Positions 17,666 to 27,606 of a stretch of 46,011 nucleotides of DNA are shown one piece after another. The position numbers and the translations under genes were made by a program. The notes beneath the pieces were generated by a model, which did no database searches, had not been told where the DNA came from, and saw only the letters and a program-made list of their open reading frames with translations. This stretch comes from an uncultured Clostridia bacterium (lineage in GTDB: Bacteria > Bacillota > Clostridia > Oscillospirales > Oscillospiraceae): positions 1-46,011 of the forward strand of contig CAKNRQ010000018.1 of NCBI GenBank assembly GCA_930990965.1. The letters run 5' to 3'. The stretch's first letter is position 1, and each line of letters begins with the position of its first letter.

Positions 17666-17971
17666 TTACCTCATCAACTTCTGCAAGGTTTTCAGCAGCT
17701 CGTCGATGGTCTCGTCGTTGCCTTCACGGATGTCATCGACAACACAGGTGCGGATATGATCGCTGAGAAGCTCTCGGTTGAACGCATTCATCGCAGCCGT
17801 AACCGCTGCGGACTGGACGAGTATGTCCGGACAGTAGACGCCTTTTTCCACCATCCCGCGTATGCCGCGCACCTGGCCCTCAATACGGTTGAGCCGGTGT
17901 ACGAGCTTCTTATATTCCTCAGGAGTGCGCTCCTTCTTCCGCTGGCAACAACATTGTTTCGTCTCTCCCAT
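17666..17971 (-). CDS. csoR: CsoR-family Cu(I)-sensing repressor
   Basis: A 101-residue all-helical repressor. The copper ligands Cys47 (VYCPDI), His72 and Cys76 (SDHIRTCV) are all present, the C-H-C set typical of Cu(I) sensors rather than formaldehyde or Ni sensors. An extra N-terminal CCC (residues 7-9) could also bind metal. In the apo form it should repress its own operon at the twin boxes upstream; Cu(I) would release it. First gene of csoR-copA-copZ, with AAGGAG before ATG 17971. Confidence 0.95.
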   Translation of the reverse strand: MGETKQCCCQRKKERTPEEYKKLVHRLNRIEGQVRGIRGMVEKGVYCPDILVQSAAVTAAMNAFNRELLSDHIRTCVVDDIREGNDETIDELLKTLQKLMR

Positions 17972-17991
17972 GATGAGCTCCTTTCGATGAG

Positions 17992-18040
17992 ATACCCATC
18001 AGGGGTAACTATAGTATACCCCTGATGGGTATAATGTCAA
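17992..18040 (-). promoter_or_regulatory. csoR-copA-copZ promoter with twin CsoR operators
   Basis: Minus strand TTGACA (18035-18040), 16-nt spacer, TATACT (18013-18018). Two 16-base boxes, ATACCCATCAGGGGTA (17992-18007) and TACCCCTGATGGGTAT (18017-18032), are exact inverted copies of each other. They match the known pattern of CsoR sites, a C-run and a G-run flanked by TA. The upstream box covers the spacer and -10; the other lies on the transcribed side. Confidence 0.9.
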
Positions 18041-18082
18041 TACCCATTTTGCAATTTAACGTATGCGTATGTGCCTCGCATT

Positions 18083-19291
18083 TCAGTCCTCCGCTGTTGA
18101 CCGGAGAACCCCATCCTTTGCATAATACACCGCGACTCCATCTTTTTCAAGAGTTTCCAATGCATCCATGTCCAAAGTCTCCGCTATGAAAACCCCTGCC
18201 AGCTTTAATGCCAGTTCCGCGCAGCTGCCGCCTACCGAGTAGGCAGCAAGTTCCGGAACGCAACTTCTGTCGAGCCCGTCAGCCGGGTCCAGAAAAGCTG
18301 AGCGCAGAGTGCCGTCGGAATACAGGTAATATCCCCCGGAGTTGCCGCTCTCAAGCGGGTAGTCGTGCAGATAGGCGATGCTGACCTCCCCTGAGAAGTG
18401 CAGCGTCGCCAGGTTGTTTACCGTGGTCCCATCGCGGTGGGAGAAGGTGAACGAGTATTCTGTCCCAGTCTCTGTGTCCATGCAGCGCATAAAACCGTCG
18501 TCGCTTATCAGCGCGCCATGAGTATATCCGGCGTCAATCAGCTTTTCCGCGATGTAGTCTGCGATAAAGGCGTTTTTCATCCAGGTGAGGTCTATAAACG
18601 CCGTCACGGCGTTCTCCTGGGCAAAGCTCATATACTCATCGGACACATTCAGCCGCACCTGCCTCTCTCCGAGCAGTTCAATGCCCACAGTTTCAGCGTC
18701 ACTTGCAAAGGCTGCGACACTGGCGAAGAACTCTTTCTGGGCAGCGTTTAATCTTGGGTCGTACTGCGCGGCCTCCTGGTCATTTGACGAATTGAAGAGG
18801 GCATAATATTGTTCGTAGAGCGGTGCGAGATAGTGATATCGCGTACCGCTCTCTTCGAGGAGAGACAGAGCTGAATACAGCCCTTCCTCTACAGTTATGA
18901 CTTCATTGGGGTGCTGGTTTATATACCACAGGTTGACATGCTCTTCGCTCTCCACATTGGAACTGAAGAGTTCCAGCGCGTCGGTTGCAGCCTCGCTGTA
19001 CAGTGTACGCACCTCGCGCCTCTCGTCGGTGGCATCCGCGCCGCCGAAGCCCAGGTTGTAATAGAAGGTGAAGTCTGTGGAAGCATTCATCTCTCCGCTG
19101 AGCGCGGTTATCTCCTGCACCCCTGCGTCTGTGCTCACCCAGGCGTTTACTCCATAGGCAAAGGACGCTATGGCCACAGCTATTGCGGCCACCAGCAGCA
19201 CTACGCGCAGTTTCAGCTTGCCTTCCGGCAGGGCAATGTGCTCGGTCTTTTGAATTGTGTGCCTGTCATTCGGCTCAGAGCGTCTCTTCAT
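18083..19291 (-). CDS. Membrane-anchored ApbE-like protein, probably catalytically inactive
   Basis: 402 residues: a cytoplasmic N-terminus, one membrane helix (about 28-50) and a large extracytoplasmic domain. The domain resembles ApbE (FAD:protein FMN transferase). FIDLTWMKNAFIADYIAEKL (232-251) mirrors the DLGGIAKGYAVDR block with Lys239 in place, and GALISDDGFMRCM mirrors NALVNLGGDI. A DP-x-x-G segment follows near 335-339. The metal-binding A-D-x-x-x-T motif near the C-terminus is replaced by CAELALKL, so transferase activity is doubtful. It is the last gene of the opp operon, 4 nt after the second ATPase and without an obvious ribosome site, so translation is probably coupled. Distant homology is judged by eye; function unknown. 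Confidence 0.55.
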   Translation of the reverse strand: MKRRSEPNDRHTIQKTEHIALPEGKLKLRVVLLVAAIAVAIASFAYGVNAWVSTDAGVQEITALSGEMNASTDFTFYYNLGFGGADATDERREVRTLYSEAATDALELFSSNVESEEHVNLWYINQHPNEVITVEEGLYSALSLLEESGTRYHYLAPLYEQYYALFNSSNDQEAAQYDPRLNAAQKEFFASVAAFASDAETVGIELLGERQVRLNVSDEYMSFAQENAVTAFIDLTWMKNAFIADYIAEKLIDAGYTHGALISDDGFMRCMDTETGTEYSFTFSHRDGTTVNNLATLHFSGEVSIAYLHDYPLESGNSGGYYLYSDGTLRSAFLDPADGLDRSCVPELAAYSVGGSCAELALKLAGVFIAETLDMDALETLEKDGVAVYYAKDGVLRSTAED

Positions 19292-19295
19292 AAGG

Positions 19296-20612
<1,317 letters not shown>

Positions 20613-20625
20613 GCAGGACCACCTC

Positions 20626-22371
20626 CTATATATTGAATACTTTCATCAGCGTGCCGTGTATATCGCGGATAATATCCGGCTTTTCGACTTTCGGCGCGCG
20701 CGGGTCCAAGAGCCAGGTCTTGGCGTAGTGCGTGTCGGAGACCTTGAACATCGGCGGCTCGCGCAGCGTGTCCACACGCAGGCAGTAGGGGTTGCGCGGG
20801 GCAAAGGCGTCGCCGACTATGTCGTTATAGAGGCTCGGCGGCGTGCCGGCAATGGAGTAAAGCTTCATGCCCCTGTCCATCAGCTGCGGCAGCGAGCTCA
20901 AAAGCGCCCAGGTGTACGGGTGGTGCGGGTCATAGTAGACCTCCTCCACCGTGCCCAGCTCAACTATCTGCCCGGCGTAGAGCACGGCCACACGGTCAGC
21001 CACGTTGGCCACTACGCCCAGGTCGTGGGTTATAAACACGATGGTATAGCCGAACTCCTTCTGCAAATCCTTGATGAGCTTGATTATCTGGGCCTGTATG
21101 GTGACGTCCAGGGCCGTGGTGGGCTCGTCGCATATCAGGATTTTGGGCTGGCAGGAGAGCGCTATGGCTATGACTATGCGCTGGCGCATACCACCGGAGT
21201 ACTGGAAGGGGTAGTCGTCAAAACGGTTTTCCGCATTGGGTATACCGACCTTCTTCATTAGCACTATCGCACGTTTGCGCGCCTCAATCTCGGAGACATT
21301 CTGGTGCTTCATTATGACCGAGGTTATCTGCTTGCCTATGGTCATGATTGGGTTGAGGCTGGTCATGGGGTCCTGGAATATCGTCGCTATCCTCTGGCCA
21401 CGGATTTTGGTCCAATCCCTCACGCACTCTGTGCGCGCCAGGTCCAGTACAAGCGTTCCGCTCAGGCGGCCGTTCTCCTCCCCGGTGTACTTGACGCGGA
21501 ACACCGCATTTTCAAACACGCCGTTGAGAACTTTGTCGTCGTACAGGTCTGCCCCTATGGTCATGGCCTCTTTGATGGCCTTATACAGCTTGTTTTCAAG
21601 CTTTCTGCGGCCCTTAAGCGGATACCTGCCCAGGGAAAGGCAGATTTCCTTGGCCATAATCTTGTTGCGTTCGCGCTGCCTGGGCGTAATTTCTCCGTTA
21701 CACTCGCGCGCATATTTCTCCTTCAGTCCGGACATGCGCTTTTCATACTCGGTTTTGTATGCCGTGTCTGCTTTGGTACTGGCGGCGTGCTCACGCATGG
21801 TGGTCTTGCGCCTGCGCTCGAGCCCGGTCAGTTTTTCATCGAGTTCGGCTATACGGCGCGCGGCCTCTTTTATTTTGTCCTTCTCCGTGGAACGGTCGTA
21901 TGTCTGTCTGGTGTTTTGCAGCTGGGTCCGCTGATACAGCAGCTCGCGCCGCTCCTTATCAAACGCTTCAGCATCTTCGCTGCTCAATGTCAGGCGCTCT
22001 TTGCGGTCGCGCTCCAGCGCCTGCATCTCCAGATATGTAGCCGCACCGAGCTCAAGTCTGGAACACTCATTGAGCTTAGCTTCGGCCTTAGCCACTGCGC
22101 CCGGGCCGACCACAAAAGAAACTTCAGTCAGCGATTCATCGTTAAAGATTATGTCGCCGTGGTCAATAAAGCCGTTGTTATCCAGCATGCCGGCAAAGGT
22201 CTTGGTCAGCACGCTCTTGCCGCAGCCGCTTTCGCCGACTATGGCTATGGATTCGTTCTCATATATGTCCAGGGACACGCCGCGTATGGCAGTGAGCACA
22301 CGGCCGCGCACGCGGAACTTAACCCACAAGTCCCTGATAGATAGCAGTACTTTTTTATCTTTCTCGTTCAT
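20626..22371 (-). CDS. oppD: Oligopeptide ABC transporter ATP-binding protein (OppD-like) with large charged insertion
   Basis: 581 residues against the usual 320-350. Walker A GESGCGKS is at 46-53 and the Q-loop FQDP only at 332-335. Between them, about residues 78-320, lies a highly charged helical insertion ([40 protein letters not shown]) that looks coiled-coil-like. SGGMRQR (392-398), Walker B (411-416) and switch His449 follow normally, and the C-terminal oligo_HPY segment is present. ATG 22371 is chosen because homology starts there and GGGGGAG lies upstream; an earlier in-frame codon would run back into oppC. Confidence 0.92.
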   Translation of the reverse strand: MNEKDKKVLLSIRDLWVKFRVRGRVLTAIRGVSLDIYENESIAIVGESGCGKSVLTKTFAGMLDNNGFIDHGDIIFNDESLTEVSFVVGPGAVAKAEAKLNECSRLELGAATYLEMQALERDRKERLTLSSEDAEAFDKERRELLYQRTQLQNTRQTYDRSTEKDKIKEAARRIAELDEKLTGLERRRKTTMREHAASTKADTAYKTEYEKRMSGLKEKYARECNGEITPRQRERNKIMAKEICLSLGRYPLKGRRKLENKLYKAIKEAMTIGADLYDDKVLNGVFENAVFRVKYTGEENGRLSGTLVLDLARTECVRDWTKIRGQRIATIFQDPMTSLNPIMTIGKQITSVIMKHQNVSEIEARKRAIVLMKKVGIPNAENRFDDYPFQYSGGMRQRIVIAIALSCQPKILICDEPTTALDVTIQAQIIKLIKDLQKEFGYTIVFITHDLGVVANVADRVAVLYAGQIVELGTVEEVYYDPHHPYTWALLSSLPQLMDRGMKLYSIAGTPPSLYNDIVGDAFAPRNPYCLRVDTLREPPMFKVSDTHYAKTWLLDPRAPKVEKPDIIRDIHGTLMKVFNI

Positions 22372-22384
22372 GGCAGCTCCCCCG

Positions 22385-23374
22385 TCACATGTGCGTTCTC
22401 GGGTCAGCGGCGTCACCGAGGTTCTGTCCGATAAGGAACAGCACAACGGAAATGAACGCACTGAGCATGACCGGACACCAGAACTCCCATCCCCAGCCCG
22501 GAGTAACCATGGCACTCTGCGAATTGAAGAGTATCTTGCCGAGGGTGGTGTCGGAAATACCGAGGCCGATATAGCTCAAAAACGCCTCGCTGGCTATGTA
22601 AGCCGGTATCTGCTGCGCCATTATGGTGACAATGAAGCTTATCATGAAGGGCAGGATATTCTTTACGGCTATGCGCGCTGTGGACGAACCGAGACAGCGT
22701 GAGGCGAGGTTGTACTCGCGGTCACGTATTATGATGACCTGCGTTCTGAGGGCATAGGCTATGCCTATCCACCCCGTGACGCACATGGCAAACAGCAGCG
22801 TGCCAAAGCTCGGGGAGAACACCAGGACCCAGACAGAGATAATAAGGGTTCCCGGTACGTTGCTGACCACATTACGCACCTCGTTCATGAAGAGGTCAAC
22901 CCTCTTTGAAAAGCCCCATATGGCGCCCACAACTATGCCTATTGCAAAGTTTATGATAGTACACAGGAACGCCAGGGAAAGGCTTATCCTGGCGCCGTAC
23001 CACATGGAATCAAAGGTGGACTGTCCGGAGGCGCCGGTACCGAATATCCAGCGTATGGAGAAGCCGAACTTATCTATGGCTTCCAGCGGCGAGAGGTGTT
23101 TGGCAGTCGAGTCCATTATATTGCCATAACGGTCGTAGCCCATGACCGCCGGATAAACATAGGTGAAAACTATGATGATGGCGAACAGGACGAGGATGAT
23201 AATATTAGTTTTCTTGCGGAAGAAAACCCTGAACACACTGTGCCAGTATGAATATCGCGGCGCCGTTATCTTTTCCACGGCCGCGGTGTCCTGAGGCACC
23301 CGCTCGAACAGTTCCTCGTCGGTGAGGCCGGTGTCATCTAGGCGAATGAAGTCTTCCTGAGTTACAACAGCCAT
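22385..23374 (-). CDS. oppC: Oligopeptide ABC transporter permease (OppC-like)
   Basis: 329-residue inner-membrane permease of normal length. It has a cytoplasmic N-terminal tail (about 70 residues), TM1 (TNIIILVLFAIIIVFTYVYP), an extracytoplasmic loop and five further helices, with the EAA-type coupling loop in ASRCLGSSTARIAVKNILPF. It pairs with the OppB-like subunit to form the pore. ATG 23374 has GAGGTGA 8 nt upstream; 6 nt separate it from oppB. Confidence 0.93.
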   Translation of the reverse strand: MAVVTQEDFIRLDDTGLTDEELFERVPQDTAAVEKITAPRYSYWHSVFRVFFRKKTNIIILVLFAIIIVFTYVYPAVMGYDRYGNIMDSTAKHLSPLEAIDKFGFSIRWIFGTGASGQSTFDSMWYGARISLSLAFLCTIINFAIGIVVGAIWGFSKRVDLFMNEVRNVVSNVPGTLIISVWVLVFSPSFGTLLFAMCVTGWIGIAYALRTQVIIIRDREYNLASRCLGSSTARIAVKNILPFMISFIVTIMAQQIPAYIASEAFLSYIGLGISDTTLGKILFNSQSAMVTPGWGWEFWCPVMLSAFISVVLFLIGQNLGDAADPRTHM

Positions 23375-23380
23375 CTTAAA

Positions 23381-24958
23381 TCACCTCGCTTTGGATGTGT
23401 ACGAAATACGCGGGTCCATAACCGCCATGAGTATGTCACCCATGATGGCAGAGATTATAAACAGTATTCCGTAGAACAAGGCCACGCCTACTATTACAGC
23501 GTTGTCGTAGGCGCCTATTGCCTGTACAAGCAAACCGCCTACGCCGGGGATAAGGTACACCTGCTCCATAATTATCGCGCCGGAGAGGGCTCCAGTTATC
23601 GCGCCGGGTATGCCGTGCACCACAGGTATGGCGGCGTTTTTGAAGATGTGCTTGGTGAAAATCTCTCTCTCGCTCAGGCCCTCGCTCCTGGCAAACTTGA
23701 CATAGTCGGAATTCATTTGATCGACCATGTAACGCCTCATCCAGCGCATCTCGCCCGCTATGGCGCCTATGGCCGAGGACGCTATCGGCATTATGTACAT
23801 CAGCCAGGTCGGGTTGTCCAGAGAGAACGTCGTCGGGAGCCCGAGCTTATTGCCCACCGCCTTGAGCATCAGCATGTATGCAAGGCCGGGCACAGCCATG
23901 ATTACAACCACGTAGGCATTGCCGAGGCTGTCAACCCAGGTGTCCTTCTTCTTTGCCATCAGTATGCCGAGCGGCAGGCCGATTATATAGGCCAGGGCCG
24001 AGGCGATAATACTGACAATGAAGGAGTAGTAGATACGCGAGCCGCTGTCCTTCACCAGCGAAACGTTGGTGTAGTCGTCAGTGTAGAGGTCTGCATAGAC
24101 CAGGTTCAAATCTCTCGAACCGGCCAGGTACGTGGCTGAGTGCAGGTCGTCCGCGCTGTTTTGCACCACTCCGGTTGGGTAATAAGTTGTGGACCTGACG
24201 TAGTTGCCCTGCGGCTGTATCATGGTCTCAAACGCATCCACGCCCTTGTTGACACTGTAACTGGTGCCCAGGTTGATGGTCAGAAAGTTCTGATGTATAT
24301 ATGGAAAACGGTTGTCGAAGTACAAAAGGTACTTATGATAAGTGCCGTTGCCCAAAATAGCCGGCGAAAACTTTTCGCCGCCATAGGCCGGATCGTAAAG
24401 CGTGAAGGTCAGGCCCCTCTCGCCTATATCCTCATCATCTTCGACGTAATGTATATTGTCAAAATCAAAGATGCCGGTGAAAAAATTCCACATTCTAATA
24501 AGAAGTGGAGTGTTTTGATAGGCAAACAGCGTTGCTGCGCCACCAGTTGCAATGCGGTTCGGCGTTGCCATAATGGCATCCAGCCGCGTTACAGTATAAC
24601 CCTGTGCCTCATATTCTTCGGTGAAACGCGCTATATACTCCGCTGTCTTCGCGTCGTCACGTTCCTGGGTGCGCCCGATCGTGGAAACTTCGGAGCGCTC
24701 TTCCTCCGTCAGCTCTCCGCTCTGCACCAGCTGGTTGAGCCAATCGGTGTACGGCACGTAGTCGAGGTAGTCATACTCTTCCCACTTCTGGTACATATAC
24801 GTCGTTCTCTGATTGTTGCTGAGCTTGACGTACTGCTCGTCCTCTGCAAAGATGAGCGTGTCATCCAGCCAGGAGAACACCATCATCATTATAAGCGCAA
24901 TCGCAATAACGAGAGAGATACAACCCCGAAAGAATCGTTTGAAAAAATACTTGACCAT
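23381..24958 (-). CDS. oppB: Oligopeptide ABC transporter permease (OppB-like) with large extracytoplasmic domain
   Basis: 525 residues, where OppB is normally about 310. TM1 (14-30) is followed by about 275 hydrophilic residues (32-305) predicted outside the cell. The remaining five helices start near 310 (YYSFIVSIIASALAYIIGLP), and the EAA loop is VKFARSEGLSEREIFTKHIF. The canonical loop is only about 60-70 residues. The added domain has many Tyr and Asp and could contact the equally unusual binding protein. AGGGAG precedes ATG 24958. It lies 103 nt after oppA with a stable hairpin between. Confidence 0.92.
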   Translation of the reverse strand: MVKYFFKRFFRGCISLVIAIALIMMMVFSWLDDTLIFAEDEQYVKLSNNQRTTYMYQKWEEYDYLDYVPYTDWLNQLVQSGELTEEERSEVSTIGRTQERDDAKTAEYIARFTEEYEAQGYTVTRLDAIMATPNRIATGGAATLFAYQNTPLLIRMWNFFTGIFDFDNIHYVEDDEDIGERGLTFTLYDPAYGGEKFSPAILGNGTYHKYLLYFDNRFPYIHQNFLTINLGTSYSVNKGVDAFETMIQPQGNYVRSTTYYPTGVVQNSADDLHSATYLAGSRDLNLVYADLYTDDYTNVSLVKDSGSRIYYSFIVSIIASALAYIIGLPLGILMAKKKDTWVDSLGNAYVVVIMAVPGLAYMLMLKAVGNKLGLPTTFSLDNPTWLMYIMPIASSAIGAIAGEMRWMRRYMVDQMNSDYVKFARSEGLSEREIFTKHIFKNAAIPVVHGIPGAITGALSGAIIMEQVYLIPGVGGLLVQAIGAYDNAVIVGVALFYGILFIISAIMGDILMAVMDPRISYTSKAR

Positions 24959-24983
24959 AAGCGCGCTCCCTTTAATGGGGAGA

Positions 24984-25009
24984 GGCAGATGGGCTTTCGC
25001 CCATCTGCC
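24984..25009 (-). promoter_or_regulatory. GNRA-capped hairpin between oppA and oppB
   Basis: A perfect 11-bp stem, GGCAGATGGGC with its complement, is closed by GAAA on the minus strand and has no T-run. Such intercistronic hairpins often protect the upstream mRNA from 3' decay and so raise binding protein over permease levels, as in other import operons. Confidence 0.7.
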
Positions 25010-25061
25010 CCGCCTGGATTACTTAATCTGCGGTGACTCTATTTTACTTTGGCTGCTGTTA

Positions 25062-27200
25062 TTACCAGAGGCCCATCTTGCGGATGGCGAAGCCGTCGCC
25101 GTAGGGCAGCAAGCCGTCGAGGTAAGTCTCGGGATCGCCGAAGTCGGCGCCTATGCCGCCCAGGCCTCCGAGGTCATAGTTGTACTCGGCGCCGGAGTTG
25201 GTGTTGAACCAGGCATTGAGGTTCTCAGTGGAATCCTGGCAGTCAACCAGGGCCACCTCGACCATGCCGCCGAGTGCCTCCTCGATGCAGGTCTTGAGCA
25301 CAACCGCCTGGTTAGTGGCAGTCTCGTTGTATGCGCTGTAGGGGTAGTCAAGAACGACCGGGTTCTCCTCGCTCACCTCGTAGCCCATGGCCTGGAGGTC
25401 GGCAATGGCGAGCTCCAGCTCTGCCACGGCGTTTTCAACGTTGTACCAGCCGTCAAAGCCGTCGCTGGTGTGGTTCTCAGCGTCCCAAATCTGGAACGGA
25501 TAGCCGTCGGCGTCAACCTGGGCCTGGACTATTTCGCCGTAATAAGTTCCCGCCGGGAAAGTAGTTTCAGTACCATTGATGCTGACGGTAACGTCTTCCT
25601 CAAGCGCGACAAAGTCTCCGGGCACGTAGCTGTTGCGAAGGCAGACGTATTTGAGGTCCTCGCCCAAGCTCTGAGCGGTATAGCTGGCGCGGTCAATGGA
25701 GTACGCCAGCGCCAGACGGAAGTGCTGATTCTGCAGCGCGGCACGGCTGACTTCCTTCTGCTCCTCCGTCTTCTGGGAGACGCAGGCGCCGTCGGCCACA
25801 TTGGCGTAGACCTGACGGTTCTCATTGAACCACATCAGGAAGATGTTCGTGACGTTGGGGGCAACGTGTACGTACTTGTCGAAGTTGCCGTCGTTCTTGG
25901 CGATCTCGAGCTGGGCGGTGTCAAGCACCATGGTCGTGCCGACGCCGTTCATGAAGTCGTTGTACTCACGAGTGACGTCACTGCCGTCGTCATAGATGAA
26001 GTTGACGGCCTTGATCTGCACATTGTCGGCGTTCCAGTAGCTCTCGTTGGCAATGTAGTTGATGGAGTTCTTGTCGGTTACGTTGGTGCACAGGTACGGG
26101 CCGCAGTAGGCAATGTGGTCCTGATCGGTGCCGTACAGGTAGCTGCTGGAGGCGATCGCCTCGTCATACTCCTGCATGCCGAACACGCCGCCCTGGCTGA
26201 GATAGTAGCTGCGGCTCATGGGTATGAAGCAGGTATCGGCTATCATGCTCATGAAGTACGGGCACTCCGCGGTGAGGGTGTACTGCAGGGTGTAGTCATC
26301 GACTGCCTTGATGCCGACGGTGGAGAAATCCGTGGTCTCGCCGTAGATGTAGGCGTCCAAGCCCTCGAGTATACCGCTGAGGTTGTAGATGGAGCTGGAG
26401 CCGGCGTCGGCGACATGCTGCAGTCCGGCAACCCAGTCGTCGGCCGTGAGCTCAGCCACCTGACGTCCCTGGCTGTCTACCCACGAGACGCCTTCGCGGA
26501 TGTAGAAGGTGTAGGTAAGTCCGTCGTCGCTGACGTCATAGTCAGTGGCCAGGTGCGGGACCAGCTCACCCTCGCTGTTGTACTGGTAGAGATAATCAAT
26601 AAAGCTGGCGTCGTCGTGGAAGTCGCCGTCGCTCAGGAAGTCCCAGGTGGTGCCGACACGGTCAAATGTGGTGGTTGCCGTATCGGTGAAGGTGTATCCC
26701 TGCTCGGTGAGGTAGTCAACGGCGCTCTGGGTATAAGTGCCGGTACCGGTGAGCTCGTACCACATGTCAACCAGATACTCATAGTCCTCAGTCGTGATAA
26801 TCTCGTTGGTTATTACCATCTGGTCATAATACACACGGTCGCCCAGCCAGGAGGCGTAGCCACCGGCACGGAACGGCACGCGGCTCATGGCATAACAGCC
26901 GCCCGCAGTGTACATCGGGGTGGCAACGCCGCTTTCGAGGAACTTGGCCTCGGCAATGGCCATCAGGGCCCAGCGCTCGCTCACCGTCTCGGCCTCAAAC
27001 GCCGCCATATAGGCGTCGTAGAAGTCGCTCATGGCGTTCATATAGATGGCCTCTTCGTCAGTGAGTATGCCGCCCTCAGCCTGAGCCGACGGCGCCGTAG
27101 TGGCGACCGGGGTGTCTTCCCCTCCACTTCCGCAAGCGGCAAGTCCAAGCACCATAATCAGGCTTAGTGCGAGTGCCAATGCTTTCCTTATTGCTTTCAT
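25062..27200 (-). CDS. oppA: Oligopeptide-binding lipoprotein (OppA-like), apparently circularly permuted
   Basis: Extracytoplasmic peptide-binding lipoprotein of 712 residues; signal peptide with lipobox LAAC (Cys23). Residues from about 175 follow the normal SBP_bac_5 order (YNSEGELVPHLA, YDVSDDGLTYTFYIREGVSW). The chain stops about 20 residues after the GADFGDPETYLDGLL motif, where usual OppA proteins go on for 100 or more residues. That missing C-terminal stretch seems to be at the N-terminus instead: ETVSERWALMAIAEAKFLES (71-90), GVATPMYTAGGCYAMSRV (91-108) read like the canonical ending. ATG 27200 is taken because GGGGGAGG lies 5-6 nt upstream; ATG 27227 has none. Confidence 0.9.
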   Translation of the reverse strand: MKAIRKALALALSLIMVLGLAACGSGGEDTPVATTAPSAQAEGGILTDEEAIYMNAMSDFYDAYMAAFEAETVSERWALMAIAEAKFLESGVATPMYTAGGCYAMSRVPFRAGGYASWLGDRVYYDQMVITNEIITTEDYEYLVDMWYELTGTGTYTQSAVDYLTEQGYTFTDTATTTFDRVGTTWDFLSDGDFHDDASFIDYLYQYNSEGELVPHLATDYDVSDDGLTYTFYIREGVSWVDSQGRQVAELTADDWVAGLQHVADAGSSSIYNLSGILEGLDAYIYGETTDFSTVGIKAVDDYTLQYTLTAECPYFMSMIADTCFIPMSRSYYLSQGGVFGMQEYDEAIASSSYLYGTDQDHIAYCGPYLCTNVTDKNSINYIANESYWNADNVQIKAVNFIYDDGSDVTREYNDFMNGVGTTMVLDTAQLEIAKNDGNFDKYVHVAPNVTNIFLMWFNENRQVYANVADGACVSQKTEEQKEVSRAALQNQHFRLALAYSIDRASYTAQSLGEDLKYVCLRNSYVPGDFVALEEDVTVSINGTETTFPAGTYYGEIVQAQVDADGYPFQIWDAENHTSDGFDGWYNVENAVAELELAIADLQAMGYEVSEENPVVLDYPYSAYNETATNQAVVLKTCIEEALGGMVEVALVDCQDSTENLNAWFNTNSGAEYNYDLGGLGGIGADFGDPETYLDGLLPYGDGFAIRKMGLW

Positions 27201-27306
27201 CTTTTCCTCCCCCTTCGAGGTTTTCATATATCCAAACGCCGCGGTTTTCGCCGGCGGTCGGAGCCTATATTTTCCTATACCCCGATACCCTATATTAATG
27301 AATAAA

Positions 27307-27335
27307 ATGTTACATCACTTTAAAAAGCTTGTCAA
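27307..27335 (-). promoter_or_regulatory. opp operon promoter
   Basis: Minus strand TTGACA (27330-27335), 17-nt spacer, TAACAT (27307-27312). The leader before oppA is about 100 nt. The remaining AT-rich stretch to 27550 shows no gene; it may hold upstream regulatory sites that I cannot name. Confidence 0.85.
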
Positions 27336-27552
27336 TAAAAAGTTGTACTCAAATTCTACATTTCTTGCAAGCTCTATCCTCGGCCATACCTTACTTTTTC
27401 ACGCATTTGGCATCAATGATTTACTGTAAATGTAAACCCCTGCCGGGTATATCTTTTGACTGTGTACATTGTTCTCCCTTGGGCACAACAATTGCTTTTA
27501 CTCATATGTTCGGCTATATGTAGAAATATGCGCATAGGTACCCGATATAGGT

Positions 27553-27589
27553 ATAAAAGGAGCCGGCCCGACGTGCAGCCGGGCCGGCT
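27553..27589 (-). terminator. Terminator after the M16C peptidase gene
   Basis: AGCCGGCCCG (27561-27570) pairs with CGGGCCGGCT (27580-27589); on the minus strand it is followed by CCTTTTAT, 18 nt after the stop codon. Confidence 0.8.
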
Positions 27590-27606
27590 TTGGCAGTTAA
27601 CTGTTT

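Noticed and set aside
25062..27200. oppA as a gene truncated by a premature stop
   Set aside because: The sequence after the stop does not encode the missing C-terminal part in any frame, while a similar part is found at the N-terminus, so permutation fits better than truncation.
27336..27550. AT-rich stretch upstream of the opp promoter as a small gene or RNA
   Set aside because: No frame with a ribosome site, no stable fold and no terminator are evident; only a regulatory role is left open.
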